From JBOGTC01 sp050692055 (GTDB lineage: Bacteria; Chloroflexota; Limnocylindria; QHBO01), in assembly GCA_050692055.1 (NCBI GenBank), contig JBOGTC010000132.1, positions 1 through 32,237 of the forward strand: a stretch of DNA of 32,237 bases, written 5' to 3'. Under the pieces are notes generated by a model, which was not told the DNA's origin, made no database searches, and saw nothing but the letters and a program-made list of their open reading frames with translations. Of this stretch, positions 24,661 to 31,813 are shown one piece after another. The position numbers were made by a program, and so were the translations under genes. The number at the start of each line of letters is the position of its first letter. The first letter of the stretch is position 1.

Positions 24661-25783
24661 CGGGCGTCGGCGAGTCGACATCCTGTTCGGCCTCGCCTAC
24701 CCCGATTCGCGCGTGCGCCGCGCGGCCCGCGCCCTGGATGCCGCCGGCCATGACGTCCGCGTCCTCGCCTGGGACCGCTCCGGCGCCCTCCCGCGCCGGT
24801 CGGCCGATGGCGGCGTTCACGTCGAGCACGCGCGAGTCCCGAGCCGCAGCGGCCGCGGATGGACCCAGCTGCTGTACCTCGCGCAGGTGATGCGCCGCCA
24901 TCTGCGGAGCCTGCGAGCGGACCCGCCCGACGTGCTGCACGCCGTGGACCTGCCGATGCTGGTCGCTGCCCTGGCGGTGCGCCCTTTGATCGGCCGGCCG
25001 CTGATCGTCTACGACGCCTTCGAGATCTACGCCCTGATGGAGGCGCACAAGTATCCGGGCTGGCTGCTGCGGCTGATACGGCTCGCCGAGCGGCGGCTGC
25101 CGCGCCGGGCGGACCTGGTGATCACCCCGGGCCAGGCGCGGCAGGATTACTTCGCGGCGCGAGGCGTCAAATCGGTCGTGGTCGGGAACTGGATGGATGC
25201 GCCGGCCTCGGTTCCCGACCGCGCCATGGCGCGCGACGAGCTGTCGGTCGCCGCCCAATTCACCATCGCCTACGTCGGCGGGCTGGAGCCGTCGCGCGAC
25301 CTGGCCGCGCTGGTGCGGCACGCGCGCCAGTTCCCAGACGACCTGGTGCTGATCGCCGGACGGGGCGAGCAGGAAACCATGATCGCCGCCGCCGCCGATG
25401 AGCTGGCGAACCTTCGCTTCCTCGGCTGGGTGGCCGACCCGGGCGTCCTCTACGCTGCAGCCGACGCGATCTACTACGCGCTGGAGCCGGATCACCCGTA
25501 CTCGGCCCATCCGGCGCCGAACAACCTGTACGCGGCCATCGCCCACGGCGTGCCGATCGTGCATCGCGGCCAGGGCGAGCTCGGTGCGGTGGCGCGGGAG
25601 GCGGAGATCGGCCCATCCTTCAGCCACGATCCCTCCCTCGACGCCGCCCTGGACACGCTGCGCGATCCAGCCGTCCAGGAGCGGGTGCGCGCGTCCCTCA
25701 GAGCCCTCCAGCAGCACTACTCGGCGCGCCGCGCGGCCGAGGCGCTGCTCGCCGCGTACTCGTCCCTCGCGCCTCGCTCGTAG
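24653..25783 (+). CDS. GT4 family glycosyltransferase
   Basis: 376-residue GT-B retaining glycosyltransferase, cytoplasmic, adding a hexose-type sugar to a lipid-linked acceptor; specificity cannot be read. Seen: ILFGLAYPDSRVRRAARALD at the N-terminus, DVLHAVDLPMLVAALA, IVYDAFEIYALMEAHKYPGW, LPRRADLVITPGQ, VVGNWMDAP, FTIAYVGGLEPSRDL starting the C-terminal domain, LRFLGWVADPGVLYAAADAIYYALE, and PNNLYAAIAHGVPIVHRGQG as donor site. The usual EX7E motif is poorly preserved here, reading NNLYAAIAHG in that position. The start is the ATG at 24653, overlapping the pyruvyltransferase stop by 8 bases, so translation is coupled. The stop lies 24 bases before ppa. Confidence 0.82.
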   Translation: MSDGRRRVDILFGLAYPDSRVRRAARALDAAGHDVRVLAWDRSGALPRRSADGGVHVEHARVPSRSGRGWTQLLYLAQVMRRHLRSLRADPPDVLHAVDLPMLVAALAVRPLIGRPLIVYDAFEIYALMEAHKYPGWLLRLIRLAERRLPRRADLVITPGQARQDYFAARGVKSVVVGNWMDAPASVPDRAMARDELSVAAQFTIAYVGGLEPSRDLAALVRHARQFPDDLVLIAGRGEQETMIAAAADELANLRFLGWVADPGVLYAAADAIYYALEPDHPYSAHPAPNNLYAAIAHGVPIVHRGQGELGAVAREAEIGPSFSHDPSLDAALDTLRDPAVQERVRASLRALQQHYSARRAAEALLAAYSSLAPRS

Positions 25784-25807
25784 CGACCGTACGCCATACT
25801 TGGGAGC

Positions 25808-26335
25808 GTGAGCGACGAGGCCGCCCGACCGCCGATCGAGGTGACGGTCGAGATCCCGACCGGCAGCCGCAACAAGTACGAGTACGACCATGCGCGTCAT
25901 CGGTTCGTGCTCGATCGGGTCCTCTACTCGAGCGTGCACTACCCCTGTGACTACGGCTTCATCGAGGGCAGCCTGGCCGATGACGGCGATCCGCTCGACG
26001 TTCTGGTGGTGATCGCCGAGCCGACCTTCCCCGGCTGCGTGGTGCGGGCGCGCCCGGTGGGCGTGCTCGACATGGCGGACGAGAAGGGCCACGACTACAA
26101 GGTCCTGGCCGTCGCCCATGACGACCCGCGCTGGGAGGAGACGCTCGTTCTCGAGCACCTGTCGGCGCACCGCATGCGCGAGATCGAGAATTTCTTCCGC
26201 ACCTATAAGACGCTCGAAGGGCGGCCGACCGAGGTGCGAGGCTGGCTGGGGGCCGATGATGCCTGGCGCATCATCGATGCCGCCATGGCCGCCGGCCAGG
26301 GCGCGGGCACGGCTGAGCCGGGGACCTGGCGCTGA
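25808..26335 (+). CDS. ppa: Inorganic pyrophosphatase (family I)
   Basis: Hydrolyses pyrophosphate to phosphate, pulling nucleotide-sugar and CMP-sugar formation forward. 175 residues with the family I core: VEIPTGSRNKYEYD (14-27), SSVHYPCDYGFIEGSLADDG, the metal-binding signature DGDPLDVLV, GVLDMADEKGHDYKVLAVAH with further Asp/Lys ligands, and EIENFFRTYKTLEGR. All key acidic residues appear present, so it should be active. The start is a GTG at 25808; GGGAG lies only 1-2 bases before it, and a CATACT hexamer ends 7 bases upstream, so the transcript may be almost leaderless. Its position between a glycosyltransferase and a flippase is not usual for a housekeeping gene. Confidence 0.94.
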   Translation: MSDEAARPPIEVTVEIPTGSRNKYEYDHARHRFVLDRVLYSSVHYPCDYGFIEGSLADDGDPLDVLVVIAEPTFPGCVVRARPVGVLDMADEKGHDYKVLAVAHDDPRWEETLVLEHLSAHRMREIENFFRTYKTLEGRPTEVRGWLGADDAWRIIDAAMAAGQGAGTAEPGTWR

Positions 26336-26376
26336 GCCATCGCGCCGCGGCACCGCACGGTCTGCTCCGTGGGCTC

Positions 26377-27804
26377 GTGTCGGACTCGGCCGTGTACGGG
26401 ATGGGCGGCATCGCCAACCAGGCAGTCGCCGTGCTGCTGGTGCCGATCTATGCCCGGGTCCTCGGTCCCTCCGGCGTGGGTGTCACGGCCGTCATCAATA
26501 GCACGCTCTCGCTCAGCCTCATCGTCGCCGGGCTTGCCCTGCCGCAGGCGTTTCTGCGCTGGTACCTCAAGGAGGCCGAGAACGACCGCGACCGGGCGCG
26601 CGTGCTCGGCACCACCATGGCCGTGCGCCTGGCCGCTTCCCTGGCCGGGATGGTCGCGGTGGCCCTGGCGGTCATCCCGCTCACGCTGGCCCTGTACGGC
26701 GACGCCGCGACGCTGCCCATCTTCCTGCTCATCGCGCCCATCATCCTGTTCGACTCGGTCCTCGCCATCCCGCTCACCGTGCTCCGCGCCCAGCGGCGGC
26801 CGCGGCCCTACGCCTTCCTCAGCTTCACGCGGGCGGTCCTGGGCTCGGTGCTCATCGTGGCGCTCGTCGTCGTCGCCGGGGTGGGAGTCATCGGCGTCGT
26901 GATCGGCTCGGCGGTCGCGGCCGGCGTCTCGGCCGGCGTGGGGCTCTTCGTCCTGAGCAATGCCGGCCTGCTGCGGTTCGCCTGGGACGGTCGCCTCGCG
27001 CGATCGATGCTGGCCTTCAGCCTGCCGCTGGTGCCGGCCGGGCTCGCCGGCTGGGCGCTGAACCTGTCCGACCGCTACCTGCTGCAGGCCTTCACCGATG
27101 CCGCAACCGTGGGCATCTACGCCATGGGCTATACGGCCGGGCTCGTGGTGAACGCGCTGGCGGTCCAGCCGTTCGCGGTGGCATGGGGCGCCACCTACTG
27201 GGAGATCGCACGGCGCGGGGACGCCGCTGCAGCCATCGCCCGCGTCCTCACCGCCTACGCCGCTGCCGGCGCGCTCGCTGCGCTGCTGCTCTCCGCGCTG
27301 GGGACCGATCTGCTCCGCGTGCTGGTCGGCGAGCGCTTCGAGGCGTCGCGCTTCGTAGTCCCGTTCAGCGCCTTCGCGTTCGTGCTTTATGGCGTGTTCC
27401 TCATCGGCACCACCGGCATCAACCTCGCGTCGCGCACGGGCCTCTTCCCGCTGATCATGGCTGGCGCCGCGGCGCTCGGCGTCGTGCTCAACGTGCTGCT
27501 CATCCCGACCATCGGCTTCATGGGAGCTGCCGTATCGACACTGGCGGCGTACACCGTCCTTGCGCTGTCCGGAGGTCTCGTCGCTCAGCGCATGTATCCG
27601 GTGCCGTGGGATCTGCCGCGTGTCGCCGGCCTGTTGCTGACCGGTGGCGCGCTGAGCGCCGCCGCGCTCCTCGGTCCTGACCACGCTGCGTGGCGTGTCG
27701 GCTGCCTGCTCGCCTACCTGCCGCTCGTGCTGATCTTCCGGCTGGTCAGCCCCGGCGAGCTGGCGGCGGCCTGGCGCTCGGTCCCCCCGAGCGCAGCTCG
27801 GTGA
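26377..27804 (+). CDS. Polysaccharide flippase (Wzx/MATE-like)
   Basis: 475-residue polytopic membrane protein with about fourteen hydrophobic segments. It starts SDSAVYGMGGIANQAVAVLL and VPIYARVLGPSGVGVTAVIN and contains SLPLVPAGLAGWALNLSDRY and RYLLQAFTDAATVGIYAMGY, as in flippases of the polysaccharide transporter family. GTG at 26377 is the only ATG/GTG/TTG start in the open stretch after 26314, but family members usually have a short segment before SDSA; a CTG at 26332, which forms CTGA with the ppa stop, could start a form longer by 15 residues. It is the third flippase of the window. Its last 59 bases overlap, tail to tail, the GT4 gene on the other strand. Confidence 0.82.
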   Translation: MSDSAVYGMGGIANQAVAVLLVPIYARVLGPSGVGVTAVINSTLSLSLIVAGLALPQAFLRWYLKEAENDRDRARVLGTTMAVRLAASLAGMVAVALAVIPLTLALYGDAATLPIFLLIAPIILFDSVLAIPLTVLRAQRRPRPYAFLSFTRAVLGSVLIVALVVVAGVGVIGVVIGSAVAAGVSAGVGLFVLSNAGLLRFAWDGRLARSMLAFSLPLVPAGLAGWALNLSDRYLLQAFTDAATVGIYAMGYTAGLVVNALAVQPFAVAWGATYWEIARRGDAAAAIARVLTAYAAAGALAALLLSALGTDLLRVLVGERFEASRFVVPFSAFAFVLYGVFLIGTTGINLASRTGLFPLIMAGAAALGVVLNVLLIPTIGFMGAAVSTLAAYTVLALSGGLVAQRMYPVPWDLPRVAGLLLTGGALSAAALLGPDHAAWRVGCLLAYLPLVLIFRLVSPGELAAAWRSVPPSAAR

Positions 27805-28963
27805 CCCGGCGATAGACCGATAGCAGCGTGTCGGCAGCCACCTCCCAGTGGAAGCGCTCGACGACCGCCCGCCGCCCCGCCTCGCCTGCCGCTCGGGCGC
27901 GAGCCGGATCCTCGAGCGCGGAATCGATCGCGGCGGCGACCACGTCGGAGCGCGAGGTGTCGACGCACCAGCCGGCACCGCTGCCCTCCACCACCTCGCG
28001 CACCTGCGGAAAGTCGCTGGCGATCACCGGCAGCCCGGCCGCCATGTACTGGAACAGCTTGTTGGGCAGCGAGTAACGGTAGTTCAAGCAGGAGGCGACG
28101 ATGGGCGATACGCCGATGGTCGCGCTGGCGGCGTAGGCGGCGACCCGCTCGGACGGGATCGGCCCCATGACGTGCACGCGATCGCCGATGCCTTCGCGCT
28201 GCGCCTGACGCAGAAGCACCGGCGCCAGGCCGCCGGCCCCGAGCAGGACGAGGTGCGCCGGGGATCGGACCTGGCGCATTGCCGCCACCAGGTGCTCGAG
28301 GCCGCGCTCGGCCATCAGCGCTCCGAGGTAGAGGACGATGGGCGCGTCGGCCGGGATCGCCGAGCCGCCCGGCAGCTCCCGCAGCGACGCCGGCTGCGTG
28401 GCGACGGAATCGCGCTCCGGGTAGTTCGGGACGAGGTCGACGTTGTCCAGCCGGTAGCGGCGCTCGAGGTGCCGGGCGATGGGCGGCGAGACGGTGATAT
28501 GCGCCGCGGCCCGCGGCAGCCGCCGCTCTTCGATCCATCGGTACCACAGCTGGTTGAGGGCGAAGTAGAGGCGCGAGCGTCCGCGACGCGGCCGCCCCAG
28601 CCACAGGTCGTGGGCGTCGTAGATGAACGGCGCGTGCAGCTCGCGCGCCGCACCGGCGATGGCGCCCAGAGCATCCGAGTCATGCGCATGCAGGATGTCG
28701 GGGCCGGCGTCGACCAGCGCGCGCCGCAGCGCGACCGCGTAGCGCACGAAGCGGATCAGCGGTACATTCGGCCAGGGGCGCGGTACGCGGACGATGCCGA
28801 TCCCGTCCCGCGCCTCGCGGAGCGGCAGGTCGTCGGCCGCCTCGGCCACGACGGTGACGTCGTAGCCCGCGTCCCGGAGGGTGCGCGCCTCCTTTTCGAC
28901 GCGCGTGTCGTGGGTGTAGGGATTGCGGACCAGCATCGCGACGCGAGGTCGCGACTGGTGCAT
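27746..28963 (-). CDS. GT4 family glycosyltransferase
   Basis: 405-residue GT-B glycosyltransferase. N-terminal domain: RVAMLVRNPYTHDTRVEKEA, GYDVTVVAEAADDLPL, ILHAHDSDALGAIAGAA, FIYDAHDLWLGRPRRGRSRL, HITVSPPIARHLERRY. C-terminal domain: IVLYLGALMAERGLEHLVAAM, LVLLGAGGLAPVLL, VHVMGPIPSERVAAYAASA and NYRYSLPNKLFQYMAAGLPV with the EX7E-like donor region, here SLPNKLFQYMAAG, followed by DFPQVREVVEG. The ATG at 28963 is the start; no Shine-Dalgarno is seen. It follows the initiating sugar transferase by 22 bases, so it may add the second sugar to the primer made by that enzyme. Its 3' end overlaps the convergent flippase gene. Confidence 0.87.
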   Translation of the reverse strand: MHQSRPRVAMLVRNPYTHDTRVEKEARTLRDAGYDVTVVAEAADDLPLREARDGIGIVRVPRPWPNVPLIRFVRYAVALRRALVDAGPDILHAHDSDALGAIAGAARELHAPFIYDAHDLWLGRPRRGRSRLYFALNQLWYRWIEERRLPRAAAHITVSPPIARHLERRYRLDNVDLVPNYPERDSVATQPASLRELPGGSAIPADAPIVLYLGALMAERGLEHLVAAMRQVRSPAHLVLLGAGGLAPVLLRQAQREGIGDRVHVMGPIPSERVAAYAASATIGVSPIVASCLNYRYSLPNKLFQYMAAGLPVIASDFPQVREVVEGSGAGWCVDTSRSDVVAAAIDSALEDPARARAAGEAGRRAVVERFHWEVAADTLLSVYRRVTELRSGGPSARPPPARRG

Positions 28964-28985
28964 CAGCGCAGGGAGGGTGGCTTGA

Positions 28986-29651
28986 TCAGTACGCGCCGCG
29001 GCCGCCGATCACGGCGCCAATCGTTCGAGCGGCGATGGAAGCATCGAGCCCCCAGCTGCGGCGCCGAACGTAATCGGTCTCGAGCGCCAGCCTCTCGTCG
29101 AAGGTGAGGTCCGAGCGGCCACTCACCTGCCAGAGGCCCGTGATCCCGGGGCGCACGCTGAGCACCTCGCCCGCCTCCGGTCGCCCGTCGAGCTCATCGA
29201 GGAAATAGGGGCGGGGGCCGACCAGGCTCATCTCGCCGCGGAGCACGTTCCACAGCTGCGGCAGCTCGTCGAGCGAGGTACGGCGCAGGATTGCCCCCAC
29301 CCGAGTCCGGCGAGGGTCGTCCTTGAGCTTGCGATTGGTCTCGAAGATGAGACGGCGCTCCTCATCGATGCTGAGCATCTCCTCGAGATGATGGTGGCTG
29401 CCGTCGAACATCGTGCGGAACTTGTAGGCGGTCATGGCCCGGCCGCCGCGACCGAGGCGCTGGCACTTGTAGATGATCGGCAGGCCGGAATCGGCGCCGA
29501 TCACCAGCGCCACCACGAGGAGGACCGGTGCGAGGAGAATGAGCAGGAAGAGCGAGCCGACGAGATCCACGCCTCGCTTCGTCACGTCGTAGAACGACTT
29601 GCCGACGGCCAGCGGTCGCTGCGCCGTCCGCCGTTCTGAAACCTGCTCCAA
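28986..29651 (-). CDS. Initiating sugar-phosphate transferase (undecaprenyl-phosphate, WbaP/WcaJ catalytic type)
   Basis: Transfers a sugar-1-phosphate from a UDP-sugar to undecaprenyl phosphate and so starts repeat-unit assembly on the inner face of the membrane. The short 221-residue form has one membrane helix (about 28-52, GSLFLLILLAPVLLVVALVI) preceded by KRGVDLVG, then YKCQRLGRGGRAMTAYKFRT, RRTSLDELPQLWNVLRGEMS, LVGPRPYFLDE and VRPGITGLWQVSGRSDLTFD. All bacterial sugar transferase signatures are present; the multi-helix N-terminal half of long WbaP is absent, as in minimal enzymes. The start is a TTG at 29651 supported by AGGGG 4-5 bases upstream. A good promoter lies at 29684-29712. 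It probably heads a two-gene transcript with the GT4 gene. Confidence 0.92.
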   Translation of the reverse strand: MEQVSERRTAQRPLAVGKSFYDVTKRGVDLVGSLFLLILLAPVLLVVALVIGADSGLPIIYKCQRLGRGGRAMTAYKFRTMFDGSHHHLEEMLSIDEERRLIFETNRKLKDDPRRTRVGAILRRTSLDELPQLWNVLRGEMSLVGPRPYFLDELDGRPEAGEVLSVRPGITGLWQVSGRSDLTFDERLALETDYVRRRSWGLDASIAARTIGAVIGGRGAY

Positions 29652-29683
29652 GGTGCCCCTCGCTGGATCAACCGTCGCCGCAG

Positions 29684-29712
29684 AGTATAGGGAAGCGCCG
29701 ACGCAGCGTCAT
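29684..29712 (-). promoter_or_regulatory. Promoter of the initiating sugar transferase gene
   Basis: On the minus strand ATGACG (complement at 29707-29712) is followed after exactly 17 bases by TATACT (complement at 29684-29689). The -10 has five of six consensus bases and the -35 four of six. Transcription would start near 29677, giving a leader of about 26 bases that contains the AGGGG ribosome site. Confidence 0.5.
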
Positions 29713-29713
29713 G

Positions 29714-29735
29714 CCGTGCTTGACATCGGGCACGG
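29714..29735. promoter_or_regulatory. Inverted repeat between glnA and the sugar transferase promoter
   Basis: ccgtgc and gcacgg are perfect inverted arms of 6 bases around a 10-base loop, directly upstream of the -35 element. It could be a small hairpin after glnA or a binding site for a regulator of the sugar transferase promoter; no T-tract follows, so a classical terminator is unlikely. A perfect palindrome TATACGTATA lies just beside it at 29739-29748. Confidence 0.35.
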
Positions 29736-29763
29736 AGATATACGTATACACGGCGACCGGTCG

Positions 29764-31128
29764 TCAGAACGCCTCGAGGTAGCGCTCGACCTCCCACCCG
29801 CTGACCTGCATGCGGTACTCGTCCCACTCCTCCGTCTTGGCCTCGACGAAGCGCTCGAAGACGTGCTCGCCCAGTGCGTCGCGGATGACGGCATCGGCGG
29901 AGAGCTCGTCGAGCGCCTCGCGCAGCGTGCCGGGCAGCTGCCGAATCTTGCGCGACTCGAGCTTGGCGGCATCGAAGTGGTAGAGGTTCTCCTCCACCGG
30001 GTCGGGCGGCGAGAGCTTGCGCTCGATGCCGTCCAGGCCGGCCGCGAGCATCACCGCGAATCCGAGATACGGGTTGGATGATGGATCCGGGCAGCGCAGC
30101 TCGATGCGCGTCGACTTTGCCTGCCCCGCGGCATGCTGCGGAATGCGGATCAGCGCCGAGCGGTTGATGCGCGCCCAGCCGATGTAGACCGGCGCCTCGT
30201 AGCCGGGGACCAGCCGCTTGTAGCTGTTCACCAGCGGGGCGAGGACGGCGATCATGCCGCGGGCATGCTCGAGCGTGCCGGCGATGTACTGGCGCGCCAT
30301 GGTCGACAGCCCGTAGGGGTCCTTGGCATCGGCGAATGCGTTGCGATCCTTCTTGGTGTCCCACAGGCTCTGGTGAGTGTGCATGCCCGAGCCGTTGATG
30401 CCGAAGAAGGGCTTGGGCATGAAGGTGGCGTACAGCCCGTGGCTGGCGGCGACCGCCTTGAGCGTGGTCTTGAAGGTGACCGCATTGTCGGCGGTGCGCA
30501 GCGCATCGGCGTACTCGAAGTCGATCTCGTGCTGGCCGGTGGCGACCTCGTGGTGCGCCGTCTCGACCTTGATCCCGTAGTTCTCGAGCGCGTTCATCAT
30601 CTCCTTGCGGACCTCGGTGCCGAGGTCCTCGGAGAGGTCGAAGTAGCCGGCCGCGTCGTGCGGCAGGGGCTCGACCGTGCCGTTCGCGCGTCGCAGCAGG
30701 AAGAACTCGAGCTCCGGCCCGGTGTTCAGCACCAGCCCCAGCTTGGCCGCGCGGTCGAGCTGGCGGCGCAGCACCCAGCGCGGGTCGCCGGGGAACGGGT
30801 CGCCCTCCGGGGTGAAGACGTCGCAGATGACCCGCGCGCTGCCCGTCGGCAGCTCCTTGCCGTCGGCGTCCAGGCCGGGCTCCCACGGGACGGGCGCGAA
30901 GGTCGACAGGTCCGGGACCAGGAACATGTCCGACTCCGCGATGCGCGCGAAGCCCTCGATGCTGGAGCCGTCGAACCACTTCCCGTGCTCGACCGCCTCC
31001 TCCAGCTGGTGCATCGGCACCTGGACCGATTTCACCTGGCCGACGATATCGGTGAACTGCAGGCTGACGAAGCGCAGGTTTTGCTCTTCCGCCTGCTTGA
31101 GGGCGGCGTTGAGCTCCTTGGTGGCCAT
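29764..31128 (-). CDS. glnA: Glutamine synthetase, type I-alpha
   Basis: Makes glutamine from glutamate, ammonia and ATP; forms dodecamers in the cytoplasm. 454 residues: beta-grasp domain with FDGSSIEGFARIAESDM (52-68), catalytic domain with NTGPELEFFLLR (135-146), HHEVATGQHEIDF (192-204), GINGSGMHTHQSL (243-255), NSYKRLVPGYEAP and IELRCPDPSSNPYL. Length, the lack of the Tyr adenylylation motif and Arg62 in GFARI place it with the alpha type of Bacillus, where that Arg takes part in glutamine feedback. The start is the ATG at 31128 with GGGAG 7 bases upstream; upstream in-frame ATGs at 31140 and 31173 lack such a site. A 685-base region with palindromes and repeats lies upstream, suggesting regulated transcription. 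Confidence 0.95.
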   Translation of the reverse strand: MATKELNAALKQAEEQNLRFVSLQFTDIVGQVKSVQVPMHQLEEAVEHGKWFDGSSIEGFARIAESDMFLVPDLSTFAPVPWEPGLDADGKELPTGSARVICDVFTPEGDPFPGDPRWVLRRQLDRAAKLGLVLNTGPELEFFLLRRANGTVEPLPHDAAGYFDLSEDLGTEVRKEMMNALENYGIKVETAHHEVATGQHEIDFEYADALRTADNAVTFKTTLKAVAASHGLYATFMPKPFFGINGSGMHTHQSLWDTKKDRNAFADAKDPYGLSTMARQYIAGTLEHARGMIAVLAPLVNSYKRLVPGYEAPVYIGWARINRSALIRIPQHAAGQAKSTRIELRCPDPSSNPYLGFAVMLAAGLDGIERKLSPPDPVEENLYHFDAAKLESRKIRQLPGTLREALDELSADAVIRDALGEHVFERFVEAKTEEWDEYRMQVSGWEVERYLEAF

Positions 31129-31228
31129 AGCGACTCCCATGACGTGGTAGAGGTGGCTGGCAGGTGGCTGCACTCGGGGTGGGCGACGACAAGCCTAGCG
31201 GCGTATCGGTCAATGCGGGGGCTTAATG

Positions 31229-31244
31229 GACCGATGCGTCGGTC
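31229..31244. promoter_or_regulatory. Palindrome gaccga-tgcg-tcggtc
   Basis: Perfect 6-base inverted arms around a 4-base centre, about 100 bases before the glnA ATG. A third half site (tcggtc) occurs at 31206-31211. It suits an operator for a dimeric regulator, or a leader hairpin if transcription begins upstream. Confidence 0.4.
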
Positions 31245-31249
31245 GTCCC

Positions 31250-31267
31250 GTTGTGCACAACGCACAA
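31250..31267. promoter_or_regulatory. Palindromes gttgtgcacaac and ttgtgc-n5-gcacaa
   Basis: A perfect 12-base palindrome (31250-31261) overlaps a second inverted repeat with 6-base arms (31251-31256 and 31262-31267). The overlapping half sites ttgtgc, gcacaa and gcacaa look like binding sites for a helix-turn-helix regulator upstream of glnA. Confidence 0.4.
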
Positions 31268-31298
31268 TCCGTGGGCGAAGTAATTGCGCACGTGGCTC

Positions 31299-31320
31299 AA
31301 CGCTCGCTGTGTGAGCGCTA
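31299..31320 (+). repeat. 22-base semi-palindromic element, copy 1
   Basis: AACGCTC-n7-GAGCGCTA with the spacer gctgtgt. The inner arms CGCTC and GAGCG are perfect inverted repeats. The preceding five bases ggctc are shared with copy 3. Confidence 0.6.
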
Positions 31321-31337
31321 TCCGGAGGCCGGCGGCT

Positions 31338-31359
31338 TACCGCTCGCGAGATGAGCGTT
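31338..31359 (-). repeat. 22-base semi-palindromic element, copy 2 (inverted)
   Basis: Read on the minus strand this is AACGCTC-n7-GAGCGGTA with the spacer atctcgc. Both conserved arms match copies 1 and 3 in opposite orientation, with one base changed in the right flank. The spacer is not conserved. Confidence 0.55.
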
Positions 31360-31389
31360 AACGGCGGTCCGGGGCGGGTGGTGCGGCTC

Positions 31390-31411
31390 AACGCTCGCTG
31401 CGTGAGCGCTA
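31390..31411 (+). repeat. 22-base semi-palindromic element, copy 3
   Basis: AACGCTC-n7-GAGCGCTA with the spacer gctgcgt, differing from copy 1 at one base. Copies 1 and 3 are direct repeats 91 bases apart with the inverted copy between them. Confidence 0.6.
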
Positions 31412-31469
31412 CGTCTGTCGACGGGGCTGGGGCCGGGCATGACGCCGGATGGCGCTCATACGGCGGGCG

Positions 31470-31492
31470 CAAAGGGCCAATGGCCCGCTTTG
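31470..31492. terminator. Hairpin caaag-ggcc ... ggcc-ctttg
   Basis: Arms caaagggcc and ggccc(g)ctttg pair over nine bases with one small interruption and a short loop. It lies between the PucR-type gene and glnA and could end the upstream transcript, but no T-run follows on the minus strand. Confidence 0.3.
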
Positions 31493-31507
31493 AAAGCCCA
31501 CCCGGAC

Positions 31508-31584
31508 GTGGGCGTGGGCGTGGACGTGGGCGTGGACGTGGGCGTGGGCGTGGACTGGACGTGGACGTGGACGTGGACGTGGCC
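31508..31584 (+). repeat. Hexanucleotide tandem array GTGG(G/A/C)C
   Basis: Eight uninterrupted hexamers (GTGGGC or GTGGAC), then a 5-base imperfect unit TGGAC at 31556-31560, then four more (three GTGGAC and one GTGGCC). It lies outside any supported gene. The missing base shifts the register, which fits slipped-strand change. It may also bend DNA or bind protein. Confidence 0.8.
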
Positions 31585-31813
31585 GATGGCCCGCTCAATT
31601 TGCCGGCCGTGCAAGCTGGAGGCGCTTTCACGCACGCGCGACGGTCCGCGAAGGTGCGCGGGAGCTCGATGACCCCATTGGCTTGCATGGACAGCAAGTT
31701 ACGGTGGCCATCGCCGCGCCGATGAGGCTCGGAGCTCCCCCAAGTTGCACGGCTGGAATGCAAGGTGGGTCATCACGCGGAGGCACCGAGTGCAGACGTT
31801 CCGCAGGTACCGG

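Larger units (their letters stand above)
31129..31813. other. Long intergenic region upstream of glnA
   Basis: 685 bases without a convincing gene between the end of the PucR-type gene and glnA, both on the minus strand, so it holds the glnA promoter. Going away from glnA it contains a weak -10 candidate (TAGGCT, complement 31192-31197), a TCGGTC half site at 31206-31211, two palindromes, three copies of a 22-base semi-palindrome, a hairpin and a hexamer array. The short open frames here (runs of Pro-Arg or Val-Asp) merely reflect the hexamer array. I recognise no known riboswitch or small RNA. Confidence 0.55.

Noticed and set aside
24635..26353. 572-codon minus-strand open frame opposite the GT4 and ppa genes
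   Set aside because: It crosses two well-recognised plus-strand genes and is Arg/His/Gln-rich without domain motifs.
26203..27978. 591-codon minus-strand open frame opposite the third flippase
   Set aside because: Extremely Arg/Gln/His/Asp-rich composition is typical of the antisense of a hydrophobic membrane-protein gene.
27848..29107. 419-codon plus-strand open frame opposite the GT4 gene
   Set aside because: Antisense shadow of a clear glycosyltransferase; no motif of its own.
31168..31260. Classical sigma-70 promoter for glnA (TTGACC with TAGGCT)
   Set aside because: The two hexamers are only 10 bases apart, too close for a working promoter.
30133..31314. 393-codon plus-strand open frame opposite glnA
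   Set aside because: Antisense to a highly conserved glutamine synthetase and running into non-coding repeats.
31299..31411. CRISPR array
   Set aside because: Only three copies, one inverted, with unequal spacing and no cas gene.
31032..31763. Open frame with Pro-Arg and Thr-Ser runs
   Set aside because: The runs are simply the translation of the hexamer array, and the frame overlaps the glnA start on the same strand.
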